Below are positions 36,166-44,786 of a stretch of DNA of 64,000 nt, piece by piece. Both the position numbers and the translations under genes were made by a program. Source of the stretch: Levilactobacillus yonginensis (GTDB lineage: Bacteria > Bacillota > Bacilli > Lactobacillales > Lactobacillaceae); NCBI RefSeq assembly GCF_003946265.1, contig NZ_RHNO01000003.1, positions 117,331 to 181,330 on the forward strand, written 5' to 3'. Under the pieces are notes generated by a model that had not been told where the DNA came from, did not search any database, and was given only the letters and a program-made list of their open reading frames with translations. Position 1 is the stretch's first letter; every line of letters starts with the position of its first letter.

Positions 36166-36591
36166 ATGGTTCGCAAATACCTAACTAATTACTGCCACAG
36201 TCTCCTGCCGATTCTCAGTTACCTGCTATTCACGGCCCACACGTTGGGCTTCACCGTTAAATTAGATCACGGACCGCTCACCATCTATCTGCTAAGCTCT
36301 TGGCTTATCTGTTATCCCTTGGTGGCGGACACGTTGCAGCGACTCCGACCCGAACGATTTTTGGCTCGACGACCTGCTATTCGATTACACAACCAGGATC
36401 TCCAATTTCACGACCACGGTTCTAACTGGCGCGTCCCCCACACCAAGGTCCCCCTTCTCGCTGCCAAAGATGTCGACACACCTGCGACGATTGGGCGCTG
36501 GCTATTCCTTCAAATTGCTATTCTGGGGCTGATTTTGCTAGCGCCTGCCTTATTACTGGGAAAATTACTCTGGCGACGTGGCTATCATTAA
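36166..36591 (+). CDS. Small membrane protein of unknown function
   Basis: This is a 141-residue protein starting at the ATG at 36166 (CGAGGTGATTTG precedes it). It has hydrophobic segments near residues 10-28, 36-52 and 113-135, with a basic, His/Arg-rich loop between the second and third. No family was recognised. It is convergent with the oleate hydratase gene and shares a bidirectional terminator with it. Confidence 0.55.
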   Translation: MVRKYLTNYCHSLLPILSYLLFTAHTLGFTVKLDHGPLTIYLLSSWLICYPLVADTLQRLRPERFLARRPAIRLHNQDLQFHDHGSNWRVPHTKVPLLAAKDVDTPATIGRWLFLQIAILGLILLAPALLLGKLLWRRGYH

Positions 36592-36599
36592 CATTACCA

Positions 36600-36668
36600 A
36601 AAGACGCCTAGTCTCAGCCCAACACCACTCACATGGAATGGTGTCTAAGGCTGAAACTAAGCGTCTGC
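36600..36668. terminator. Bidirectional terminator with long branched stem
   Basis: Arms run from AGACGCCTAGTCTCAGCC to GGCTGAAACTAAGCGTCT, with an inner ACACCA/TGGTGT stem. Confidence 0.85.
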
Positions 36669-36704
36669 TTAATTTATTGTGTTTAAACTAAACTGTCATT
36701 ATTC

Positions 36705-38399
36705 CTAGCTAAACATCCGCCGCGTAGCTTTCAACAAGGTCCTCTTATCCTTGTCGTAACGTGGTGTATCCACTAAGTTATCCATTGAAATCCCAGCAAA
36801 GTGGTAAGCGGCAATTTCACCTGAACGAACCGCACTCTGCTCCGTGAAGATCATCTGGTAAGGCTGTTCCGCAAACTCACCAGTGAAGGCTAAGTTAGTG
36901 GAATGCGCTGGAATGACCTCTGGCCGGTCCGTCTTAGCCCGGTTGTTAAACAGTGCTGAGGCGTAGGGCATGTAAACTGGAATGTTGTTAATGATACTGT
37001 CCAAGATTTCTGGTTCCTTATCCCGAATATTGTTGGGACCAGGGTCGACCTTAGCCAGTTGTCCAATCAATTCCTGGGCCATTTCCTTCCCAGTCATCTT
37101 AATGTACTGCTTGTGGACGAACTCACCAGTCCGCCGTGGGTATAGGAAGTAGCCCCAAATGACGGATTCGTTAGGCTTTTGGGTGGTAAAGTGTGGTTGA
37201 TGATGAACCACGATCGACATGTTCACGTCCTTTTGCCCCAGTGGTGTGATCGGTGTCGTGGACAGGAAGGAGTTCAACGCGTTTCCAGGAACCTGCGTCG
37301 TAATCCGGGTAATTTCGTTCAAGAGTAGGTGATTCTTGGTAGTCAACGTAAAGCTGACCCACTCGGAATTCTTACGGTCGTCGAAGAACTTGTCTGGCGT
37401 CCCCAAATTGTAGAAGCGTTCGGTGGCCTTCTTCCACAGTGCCGCACTGATCCCATATTCCATGTTCTCCCGCGCTGGGGTGTCGTAATCTCCCATGGTA
37501 GCAGAGTCCGTGATGGAACCATTGGTGAAGATAACAGCCGTGTCACCATCCACATCGACCAACTCTTCCGTATCATCGGCCACATTCTTAACGTGCAGGC
37601 CGGTCACGGTAATTTCATCCTGTAAGGCACTGTCCGCAAACTCCCAGTCAGTCACGATTCGGTTGTCCAAGAAGGTCACACCGTTATCCTTTAAGTAGTT
37701 GATCAGCGGTAACATAATACTTTCAAACTGATTATAACGGGTCCGGTTGACCCCAACTAAATGTTCAATCTGCGTAAATTCATAGATCATTTGGTGCATG
37801 TAGCGCCGCAATTCTTGCGCGGAGCTTTCAATTCTGAAGGCAAAGGTCGTTTCCCACATGTACCAGAAATTAGTTTGGAACATGTGCGGGTCATCCTTGA
37901 AGTACTCGGCAATCGTCACGTTATCGAGCTTAGTTTCCTCTTCGTCAGGCATTAAAACTAACTTGGATAGCAAGACCCGGTCCTTGTTATTCAGACCTAA
38001 TTTACCGCCATCAATGATGCCTTCCCCCCCCTGCATCAACCGTGCCTTATCAAAGGTTTGGTGATGAAAATCAAAGTCGTGGGTATCTTCAGCGGCCGTC
38101 ATGCCCTCTTCGGTGGCTGACGGAATCCGGTCGAGCAGGTCCATCAAATCAACGTAAGTCCGGTAGTTCAACATTCGACCACCACGGGCCACGTAACCCG
38201 TTTGGTTATCCAGCGGGTGATTCTTGTTCCAATACTCATTGTTGAACGCGCTAGTCTCACCACCGTCATTGGCTCCGTGCATGTCAGCCCCATAAAATGT
38301 AATCTGACTGCCGTTCCAATGGGCTTCTTGAATCAGGTAAACCGCTGCGGCCATATTAGATAAGCCGGCACCGATCATTACTGCTTTTGTCTTTACCAT
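36705..38399 (-). CDS. ohyA: Oleate hydratase (FAD-dependent, MCRA family)
   Basis: This 564-residue enzyme adds water to the cis-9 double bond of oleic and linoleic acids, giving 10-hydroxy fatty acids and detoxifying them. The FAD-binding start is AVMIGAGLSNMAAAVYLIQ; RGGRMLNYRTYVDLMDLL and MQGGEGIIDGGKLGLN are family hallmarks. The ATG at 38399 lies 8 bases after GGAGG; a GTG three codons upstream is less well placed. Length matches the family. It is monocistronic. Confidence 0.95.
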   Translation of the reverse strand: MVKTKAVMIGAGLSNMAAAVYLIQEAHWNGSQITFYGADMHGANDGGETSAFNNEYWNKNHPLDNQTGYVARGGRMLNYRTYVDLMDLLDRIPSATEEGMTAAEDTHDFDFHHQTFDKARLMQGGEGIIDGGKLGLNNKDRVLLSKLVLMPDEEETKLDNVTIAEYFKDDPHMFQTNFWYMWETTFAFRIESSAQELRRYMHQMIYEFTQIEHLVGVNRTRYNQFESIMLPLINYLKDNGVTFLDNRIVTDWEFADSALQDEITVTGLHVKNVADDTEELVDVDGDTAVIFTNGSITDSATMGDYDTPARENMEYGISAALWKKATERFYNLGTPDKFFDDRKNSEWVSFTLTTKNHLLLNEITRITTQVPGNALNSFLSTTPITPLGQKDVNMSIVVHHQPHFTTQKPNESVIWGYFLYPRRTGEFVHKQYIKMTGKEMAQELIGQLAKVDPGPNNIRDKEPEILDSIINNIPVYMPYASALFNNRAKTDRPEVIPAHSTNLAFTGEFAEQPYQMIFTEQSAVRSGEIAAYHFAGISMDNLVDTPRYDKDKRTLLKATRRMFS

Positions 38400-38578
38400 C
38401 AAAAACACCTCCGTAGATTCATAACGCCTTTTACGCCCCCATTATGCTTGCTTTGTCAGACGTTGTAAAGCGATTACTTTTCAGTATTAACCAGTTCTAA
38501 GAATCGCTAGAAATCCTTAATCCAACGGCAATTGTGATAGGTCGTGTTGTAGTTAGGTCTGAGTCAAGTTCCTAAAAT

Positions 38579-38774
38579 AGCCGCCTCCGGCCGCCAGGGA
38601 TGGCACCTGCTGTGGGGACCGCCTGCGGCCTGAGGCCCGGTCCTTCGGCTCGACTTGAAGCCCCGCCCAAGCCCAGGCGGGTCTCCAAGCTCGTCCCGTG
38701 TTGGTGGCTCGGCAACCCCACCGAGCCACCAACACTTTCACAGCCGGCACCATCCCTGACAACCTCCGGCTACG
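38579..38774 (-). repeat. Family A structured repeat, copy A5 (full, inverted)
   Basis: Closing arms include CCAGGGATGG and CCATCCCTGA. On the minus strand the hairpins are TTGGTGGCTCGG/CCGAGCCACCAA and CTTGGAGACCCGCC/GGGCGGGGCTTCAAG; the third is shortened. The conserved CACGGGACGAG and CGGTCCCCACAGC are intact. It lies 220 bases from A6 in opposite orientation. Confidence 0.88.
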
Positions 38775-38994
38775 GTAGTTTTCTGGATTTAATCCGGTTT
38801 AGGCCCACGACACGACCTATCACAGTTGTCTTAGCTATCAGTTTAATCAGTAACAATTGCAGCGGCTATTAAGCACGTAACCGACATCAAACTTACTGAC
38901 TACCATATCGTGATGGCAGGCTGACCAATTCCATCGAACTTCAACTGCATAACCGGCTTGCGTTTACAGTGTTGCCATTTCCCATACACAGAAG

Positions 38995-39158
38995 CCGCTG
39001 GTAGCTAGACTTGGATCCTGTGTATGGGGCTGGTTTCCCAAGATTAGGCCACGGGACGAGTTTGAAAACACGGTGATTTTCCGAGGTTTCAAGTCGAGAC
39101 TAAAGACCGCCTTTTGGCTTTAGTCGGTCCCCCCAGCGAAACGTCTAGCTACCAGCGG
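38995..39158 (+). repeat. Family A structured repeat, copy A6 (full)
   Basis: Closing arms CCGCTGGTAGCTAGAC / GTCTAGCTACCAGCGG are perfect over 16 bp and unrelated in sequence to other copies. Internal stems include TTTGAAAACACGG/CCGAGGTTTCAAG and GACTAAAG/CTTTAGTC. The first hairpin is degenerate. Confidence 0.87.
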
Positions 39159-39187
39159 CGGCAATCTACAACTAATCCCAACAAAAA

Positions 39188-39213
39188 AAGAAGCACGCCA
39201 TCAAGCGTGCTTC
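39188..39213 (-). terminator. Terminator of the SLAP-like repeat protein gene
   Basis: Stem AGAAGCACGC / GCGTGCTTCT with a T-run on the minus strand. Confidence 0.88.
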
Positions 39214-39230
39214 TAGTTGAAACAACCACG

Positions 39231-39983
39231 TTAATCTGCTGCCATAAACTTACCAGCGGTCAGCAATGATGCCTTTACCCAGCCTTTGTTGGTAACGTAG
39301 AGGTACTTAACGTTCTTCTTGTTCTGTTTAATGGTAATCTTCTTAGTTGCGTAGAAGGTCTTGCTTTGTGGCAGGACGCCCTTCTTGGTCAACGTCACCT
39401 TGGCCTTGTCAGCAGCGAACTTGCCACTGAAGTAGGCCGGTGTGGTGCCCTTGAAGTGGAAAGCGGCCTTCTTGATCTTAGCAGAGCTAACCAAAGTGTA
39501 GGTTTTCCCCGCAATCTTGTCAGCAGCGGCTTTCTTAGTTGCTTTCTTACCATCAGCTGCCATAAACTTGCCTGCTGTCAATTTAGAGAGAGCGGCCCAG
39601 CCTTTGACCTTACCGTTAGCACTCTTCACGTAAGCATAGGTCACCTTCTTGGCCTTAGCCTTCTTGGTAGCCTTAGTCTTGATCACAATCTGCTTAGTGA
39701 CGTTGTAAGTCTTTTCGCCAGCCAGAGTCCCCTTCTTAGCTAAGGTAACTTTCGCCTTGTCGGCAGCAAATGCGGCGCTATACAGTGCTGGTTTACCACT
39801 CTTTACGTGATAAGCGGCTTTTTTAATGTTTTTAACGCTTACCAGTGTATACGTGGTTTTTTTGGCGGCCACTTTAGCGGCCGCCATCGCAGTTGTTTCA
39901 CCAGCTGCGGGAGCAATAGCCCCTAACCCTAATGGCAATACCATCGCTGCTGCAGCTGCGATCATTGCAACTTTTTTCATCAT
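39231..39983 (-). CDS. Secreted Lys/Ala-rich protein with two SLAP/SH3-like modules
   Basis: This 250-residue protein has a signal peptide (hydrophobic to about residue 30) and then two related modules of about 95 residues (from residue 45 and from 160). Each runs from YTLVS through KKAAYH or KKAAFH, FAADKAKVTL, KTYNVTK or KTFYATK, to a final LTAGKFMAAD. The same module appears once in the protein at 50510-51478. The pattern resembles surface-layer-associated or bacterial SH3 wall-binding modules; no catalytic domain is present. A structural or wall-coating role is inferred. Confidence 0.7.
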   Translation of the reverse strand: MMKKVAMIAAAAAMVLPLGLGAIAPAAGETTAMAAAKVAAKKTTYTLVSVKNIKKAAYHVKSGKPALYSAAFAADKAKVTLAKKGTLAGEKTYNVTKQIVIKTKATKKAKAKKVTYAYVKSANGKVKGWAALSKLTAGKFMAADGKKATKKAAADKIAGKTYTLVSSAKIKKAAFHFKGTTPAYFSGKFAADKAKVTLTKKGVLPQSKTFYATKKITIKQNKKNVKYLYVTNKGWVKASLLTAGKFMAAD

Positions 39984-40162
39984 AACAATTACCCCCCAGT
40001 AGATTTCGTGGTGAATCCATCCCTGAATTCACTTGGTATATTACCACGTAACGTAATTGAGGCTCTCATCTGTTTACTCAAAATGGTCCCAAATCCTCCA
40101 AAAAATTGCGGCCACTGGTAAATTAATGGAACTAACATCTTGGGGCAAATTAATGAACCAAC

Positions 40163-40200
40163 AAAAAAATCGCAAATCCCGGTCAATTCGGGACTTGCGA
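40163..40200 (-). terminator. Terminator for minus-strand transcription downstream of the oatA-like gene
   Basis: Stem TCGCAAATCCCG / CGGGACTTGCGA with seven T residues on the minus strand. It lies beyond repeats A7 and B2, so these may be included in the 3' end of the acyltransferase transcript. Confidence 0.8.
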
Positions 40201-40271
40201 CTTAGTAAACCACTTAAAAGTTAAAATAAATAACAACTTAATTAGTAATACGACTATCTGCCCGCCTTACC

Positions 40272-40413
40272 GGTCACAGCGGATGGGCTGGAACGGTGCC
40301 GACACAATTTTAAGCCTCAAAACCCGGAGTCTTAAAACTTGGTCTTATTCTAACTACCGGAAAACCCACCGGTACTAAGAATAACGAGGCGCCTGAGCCC
40401 ATCCGCTGTGACC
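40272..40413 (+). repeat. Family B structured repeat, copy B2
   Basis: Perfect 18-bp closing stem GGTCACAGCGGATGGGCT / AGCCCATCCGCTGTGACC. The core shared with B1 is GGAACGGTGCCGACACAATTTT, CTCAAAAC, CTTATTCTAA and GAGGCG. The inner hairpin TTATTCTAACTACCGG / CCGGTACTAAGAATAA is clearer than in B1. Confidence 0.72.
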
Positions 40414-40599
40414 TCACGGCTTCAATCATCTGATATTCTTAAAAACTATTATCTAATATTTGGTTAGAAGCTAGCTGATAAAGTAGCACAGTATTTAAAA
40501 ACTCATTCACCAGACAATTGTTCCTCGCCAACCGTTCAATACACCCGATTAAGACTGACGGCTAACACATTGGTTATTTACACAACTACCGTAGCTACA

Positions 40600-40770
40600 G
40601 GTTGTCAGGGCTGGTGGCAGCTGTGAAAGTGGCGTTAGCTCGGTGGTTCTCCGAGATTACACCACGGGACGAGCTTGGAAACACGTGACCTGGGCGTGGT
40701 TTCAAGTCGAGGTGCGAGACCGCACTATGGCTCGCGCCGGTCCCCACAGTAGGCACCAGCCCTGACAGCC
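40600..40770 (+). repeat. Family A structured repeat, copy A7 (full)
   Basis: Closing arms GGTTGTCAGGGCTGGTG / CACCAGCCCTGACAGCC. Internal stems GCTCGG/CCGAGA, CTTGGAAACACG/CGTGGTTTCAAG and GGTGCGAG/CTCGCGCC. It sits just 3' of the acyltransferase gene. Confidence 0.9.
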
Positions 40771-40805
40771 GGAGGCGACCATGTCACGCCATGTCACGCC
40801 AACCG

Positions 40806-42743
40806 TTATTTAGAAGTCTTGGCCATCGACTTGGCAATCAGTGACGTGAAGTACCGGTTCCCAAGGTTGTTAGGATGAACGTGATCGCTAACAAACCACT
40901 TGTCATGCCCCTTAGCCGTCCCGTACCAATCAATCTCATGGACGTTGTCGTACTTGGCAGCCGTCTTTGCAATCATCTTGTTCACGGAATTCTGCCATTC
41001 CCGGGTTGGGACGTGCGCGTTGACCCAGAAAATCTGGCGCTTAGGTCCAATAGCGTGCACAATCTGATCTGCCTGGTCAGCGGTCACGTACCCGTTGGTC
41101 CCAATGTTCACCAAAACCGTCTTGGCTAATTGGCCCCGTTGTGCCAGACCATTGATTACACCTGGCAAGGCATTTGCTTGCCGACCAACTGCCCCATCAA
41201 CGACAGCACCAGGGAAGACCTCTTGAAGATCACCGGAGTCATCTAGCAGAACGGAGTCCCCCACTGCCGTGATTGGGGTTTGCTTACTGGTCGTCAGTTC
41301 CTCAGCGTTTAAGAAGTAGTATTTTGCCGTCTTCTGGTCCGCCTTGGACATCTTTGAAAAAGCCACGGCCTTCTGGTGCTTACGCTTAGAAGCAGCCGCC
41401 GCTAACGCCTTTTGCTTTTTTGCCGCGTCTGCGTTTTGTTTCTTCGTCGAAGCCTGTCGTTCCGTAATCGTCCGCTGGAGGGCCGTTGGTTTAGCAGCGG
41501 CTGGCTGTTGGACAAAGCCCACGGCGGTGACGCCAAACAGAACGGCAGCAATCACCGTAAACGTGCTGGCCACCCGGTGGGCACCGGGTTGTTGCAACAA
41601 ACTCTTCACATCATGCGTCAACTGACCGTAATGGTAGTGTCGCATTGGATTTTCAATAAACCGGTAACTCAACTCCGTCACCAACATGATTAAGGCGACT
41701 TCAACCAGGGCGTTGAACAGCGGATGATTACCGATGTTCACCTTAGCTTCATAGAAAATCATGACGGGAAATTGGTACAGGTAAATCCCATAGCTCCGCT
41801 TACCCACGTAACTAAAGACGGGATTAGAAAGCAGTCGGTTCATGTCACTTCCCGGATGGGCCACCGTTGCCACCAGAACGCCAGCTAACAAGGTGAACCA
41901 GAACATACCACCACGATAAGTGCTGGCTGCTTGCCCATTCATGGTAAAGAACATGTAAATTAGAACTAATAGTGACGCTAGACCCGCACCATTTAAAATC
42001 CAGCGGTGGGCCTGTGAGACATTTGAATTGAGCTTATGGGCCGGCCATAGGAAGGCCATCCCCGTCCCAATCAGGATGGCAAACATCCGAGTGTCAGTTC
42101 CATAGTAGACCCGGTTCGTGTTCGCTGGGTCGTACAGTAACGCCATCAAAACCGCAGATACAACCGCTACCGCGAATAGAATGGCTACAGCGCGGGCCCG
42201 TTTCCGCAGGAAGAGTAATAGGGCCAACACCACAAACGGCCAAACCAGATAGAATTGCCCTTCAATGGATAACGACCACAAGTGTGTGAACGGCGATTCC
42301 CCGTTGAACCGGTCAAAATAGGACTGGCCGTGCTTAATCTCAAACCAGTTATAACCATAAATTAAGTTCGTGACGACGGTACCCCGAATATTGGCCAACA
42401 AGCTCCGCTGAAACAGCGTGATATAGGCTGTCGTTCCCAAAATCATGGTAACCAGGGCCGGATACAATCGCTTTAGCCGCCGTCCATAGAAACTCCAAAC
42501 ATCAATTTCATTGTGCGTATCCCACTCCTGAATCAGTAGATAAGTAATCAGATAGCCAGAAACCACGAAGAAAATGGGCACTCCTAAGTACCCCCCCTGT
42601 AAGGTGGATGGTGCTAAGTGATAAATGATAACCCCCAAAACGGCTAACGTCCGGATACCATCGAATCCGGTTATGTATCGTCGCTTTCCTTCGCGCTGAC
42701 TACGCAAAAGCGTTCGCGTGAGCCGCGTGTAAGTCTGATCCAT
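40806..42743 (-). CDS. oatA: OatA-like peptidoglycan O-acetyltransferase
   Basis: This 645-residue membrane enzyme has an N-terminal acyltransferase-3 domain with about ten spans (start FDGIRTLAVLGVIIYHLAPS; FFVVSGYLIT near residue 60). After a Lys/Ala-rich linker (about 430-470) comes a C-terminal extracellular SGNH domain with AVGDSVLLDDSG (catalytic Ser) and SDHVHPNNLGN (Asp-His). This two-domain design transfers acetyl groups to MurNAc and confers lysozyme resistance; a related enzyme in lactobacilli acetylates GlcNAc, which cannot be excluded. It is monocistronic. Confidence 0.88.
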   Translation of the reverse strand: MDQTYTRLTRTLLRSQREGKRRYITGFDGIRTLAVLGVIIYHLAPSTLQGGYLGVPIFFVVSGYLITYLLIQEWDTHNEIDVWSFYGRRLKRLYPALVTMILGTTAYITLFQRSLLANIRGTVVTNLIYGYNWFEIKHGQSYFDRFNGESPFTHLWSLSIEGQFYLVWPFVVLALLLFLRKRARAVAILFAVAVVSAVLMALLYDPANTNRVYYGTDTRMFAILIGTGMAFLWPAHKLNSNVSQAHRWILNGAGLASLLVLIYMFFTMNGQAASTYRGGMFWFTLLAGVLVATVAHPGSDMNRLLSNPVFSYVGKRSYGIYLYQFPVMIFYEAKVNIGNHPLFNALVEVALIMLVTELSYRFIENPMRHYHYGQLTHDVKSLLQQPGAHRVASTFTVIAAVLFGVTAVGFVQQPAAAKPTALQRTITERQASTKKQNADAAKKQKALAAAASKRKHQKAVAFSKMSKADQKTAKYYFLNAEELTTSKQTPITAVGDSVLLDDSGDLQEVFPGAVVDGAVGRQANALPGVINGLAQRGQLAKTVLVNIGTNGYVTADQADQIVHAIGPKRQIFWVNAHVPTREWQNSVNKMIAKTAAKYDNVHEIDWYGTAKGHDKWFVSDHVHPNNLGNRYFTSLIAKSMAKTSK

Positions 42744-43161
42744 AATGATTGCTCCTTCTCTTTATAAAAACCAGTAACTGTTAGACTGGTGATACTCCCC
42801 AAATGGTTGTAAAACTAGTTATTAAGTTGATTTTATTATTCGTTATGTTGATATTTTTTGAGATGATTTACCAGGTATATGTGCCGGACCTACTAACAGC
42901 CCTAATCGCCTGGTAAAATCTCGGTAGCTAACTAGACCTAATCATATAATGTTTACCCCTTAGAAACAACGTTTTTACCCACATTTTTGAAATTGTAAAA
43001 TTTGACATCAACAAGTAACCGTTCTCATTTAGCAAAGACGGAATTGTCGGGATTTTCAAGTGATTCTAAGCGGCTGGTTAATTCGTCAATCAAACATTCA
43101 GAAAGGCAAAAAGACGGGTCATTCGTTCTAGCTAATATCAGTAATCGATTTTTCTCTGGTA
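42744..43161. other. AT-rich divergent gap, no gene seen
   Basis: About 420 bases between the divergent acyltransferase and adenosine deaminase genes. No frame with a ribosome site, hairpin family or repeat was recognised. Confidence 0.55.
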
Positions 43162-43184
43162 GTTAAGCGCTTTCATGATATACT
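43162..43184 (+). promoter_or_regulatory. cre-like site overlapping an extended -10 promoter of add
   Basis: GTTAAGCGCTTTCA (43162-43175) matches the cre consensus at 12 of 14 positions. It directly precedes TGATATACT, an extended -10 box (TATACT 43179-43184). Binding there would block transcription, consistent with catabolite repression by CcpA. Confidence 0.68.
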
Positions 43185-43218
43185 TAAAAGAAGCTATTTA
43201 CCAAAGGAGGAGTTCCCC

Positions 43219-44250
43219 ATGTCCCGCGTCAAACCTTTTACTGAAAATAACGTCCGCCAATACCCCAAGGTTGAATTACATTGCCACCTTGACGGCTCAA
43301 TTTCTCTGCCCGCTCTCCGGGAAATGGCAGCGGTAACGGGGACCCCGTTGCCCGCTGACGACCAAGATTTACGTAACCTGGTCACCGCCCCCCTTGAAAC
43401 CGAAAGTCTCATTGACTACTTACAACGTTTCCAAGTTGTGACTGACCTGATGCAGACCGCTGAACAGCTGCGAATTGCCGGCTTCGATATGGTCCGCACT
43501 GCGGCCGCCGATGGCCTCATTTACTTAGAAACTCGCTTTGCCCCAACCATTTTTACCCAAAAGGGGCTGTCCGTCCGTGACGCCATTCAGGCAACTTTAG
43601 ACGGTCTCCACACCGGTACTGAAGAGTTTGGTATTCCAGTTAACGCCATCGTCTGCGTCATGCGAGATCGTCCCGTCGACGAATGCATTGGCGTCTTTGA
43701 AGTTGCCAGTGAATTTATTGGCAAGGGTGTCGTCGGGCTCGACTTTGCTGGTGACGAAGCCAACCACCCCGCCATCGACCTCGCCGAAGCCATGAAGGCT
43801 GGTCGGCAAACAGGACTGCCATTTTCATTTCACGCGGGTGAAGCTGGCCCCGTTGACAACGTGGCGGTCGCCCTCACCATGGGCGCCAAACGAATTGGCC
43901 ACGGGGTCCACATGAGTGGCTTCCCCGCTACCATCAAGCAAGCCAAGCACGCCGAGGCAACCATTGAAATGTGCCCCACCAGTAACGTCCAGACCAAAGC
44001 AGTCACTGGCTACGACACCTTCCCGCTCTCTGAATTCTTGAGTGCCGGCTTGAATGTCACCCTCAACACTGATGACCGGACCGTTTCCAACGTCACCCTG
44101 ACCAGTGAATTCATGACCGTTCACGAACACTATGGTCTGGGCTGGCAACATCTGGAGCGGCTCACGCTAAACGCCATCAACGGCGCCTTTATCTCCGACG
44201 AGGAAAAAGCCGCCCTCCGTGATAAGGTTCACGCCGCTGTCACGGCTTAA
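43219..44250 (+). CDS. add: Adenosine deaminase
   Basis: This 343-residue zinc enzyme converts adenosine and deoxyadenosine to inosine forms in purine salvage. Metal ligands His21 and His23 are in ELHCHLDGS; FHAGEAGP contains the catalytic Glu region and a ligand His; SNVQTKAV and LNTDDRTVSN supply the remaining conserved Asp residues. The ATG follows AAAGGAGGAG. It is monocistronic with its own terminator, and promoter-overlapping cre suggests carbon control. Confidence 0.95.
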   Translation: MSRVKPFTENNVRQYPKVELHCHLDGSISLPALREMAAVTGTPLPADDQDLRNLVTAPLETESLIDYLQRFQVVTDLMQTAEQLRIAGFDMVRTAAADGLIYLETRFAPTIFTQKGLSVRDAIQATLDGLHTGTEEFGIPVNAIVCVMRDRPVDECIGVFEVASEFIGKGVVGLDFAGDEANHPAIDLAEAMKAGRQTGLPFSFHAGEAGPVDNVAVALTMGAKRIGHGVHMSGFPATIKQAKHAEATIEMCPTSNVQTKAVTGYDTFPLSEFLSAGLNVTLNTDDRTVSNVTLTSEFMTVHEHYGLGWQHLERLTLNAINGAFISDEEKAALRDKVHAAVTA

Positions 44251-44262
44251 ACCTTGTTTTAA

Positions 44263-44296
44263 ACCACCATTGAATTGACTTCAGTGGTGGTTTTTA
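44263..44296 (+). terminator. Terminator of add
   Basis: Stem ACCACCATTGAA / TTCAGTGGTGGT then TTTTATTTT. Confidence 0.9.
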
Positions 44297-44545
44297 TTTT
44301 ACACGCGTTTAGCGTAAATCTGGTAGACTGGTGGTAGATTAATACTTACAGTCATTAGGAGTAGCGCTGGCTGTGGGGACTGGGCAAGCTATCGTACAGT
44401 CTCGCCCTCTACTAGAAATCACACTAAACCGTGACCTGAACTCGAAAGAACACTGACCTAACACACCATTCACACCCAACCTTCGACCAACCAATTCAGG
44501 TAATCTAACACCTAATCAATCAGTAATGGCAGGGCACAACTGTAG

Positions 44546-44727
44546 CCGCAGGTGGCTGGGGATGGGGGCGCCGTGTCGATGGTGTTACTTGGTGGTTTTC
44601 CAAGTTACAGCATGGGACGAGCTGGGAGACCCGCTGGGCTTGGCGGGGCTGCCAGTCGAGGAGCAAGACCGCTCCTCAGGCTTGCTCCGGTTCCCACGGC
44701 GCTCCCATCCCCGGCCACCGGAGGCGG
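44546..44727 (+). repeat. Family A structured repeat, copy A8 (full)
   Basis: Closing arms GGTGGCTGGGGATGGGGGCG / CGCTCCCATCCCCGGCCACC pair throughout with two wobble positions. Internal stems ACTTGG/CCAAGT, a GC-rich CTGGGAGACCCGC/GCGGGGCTGCCAG and GGAGCAAG/CTTGCTCC. A CTGTGGGGAC fragment near 44369 may be a further remnant in the same gap. Confidence 0.9.
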
Positions 44728-44786
44728 ATGCTACCCACAAGACTTTCCGATTGGTTAAAGTAATTTTTAGAAAGTGAGGCGGTTGA

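Noticed and set aside
44526..44777. Overlapping frames through copy A8
   Set aside because: Products of the GC-rich repeat; other A copies have similar chance frames in different phases.
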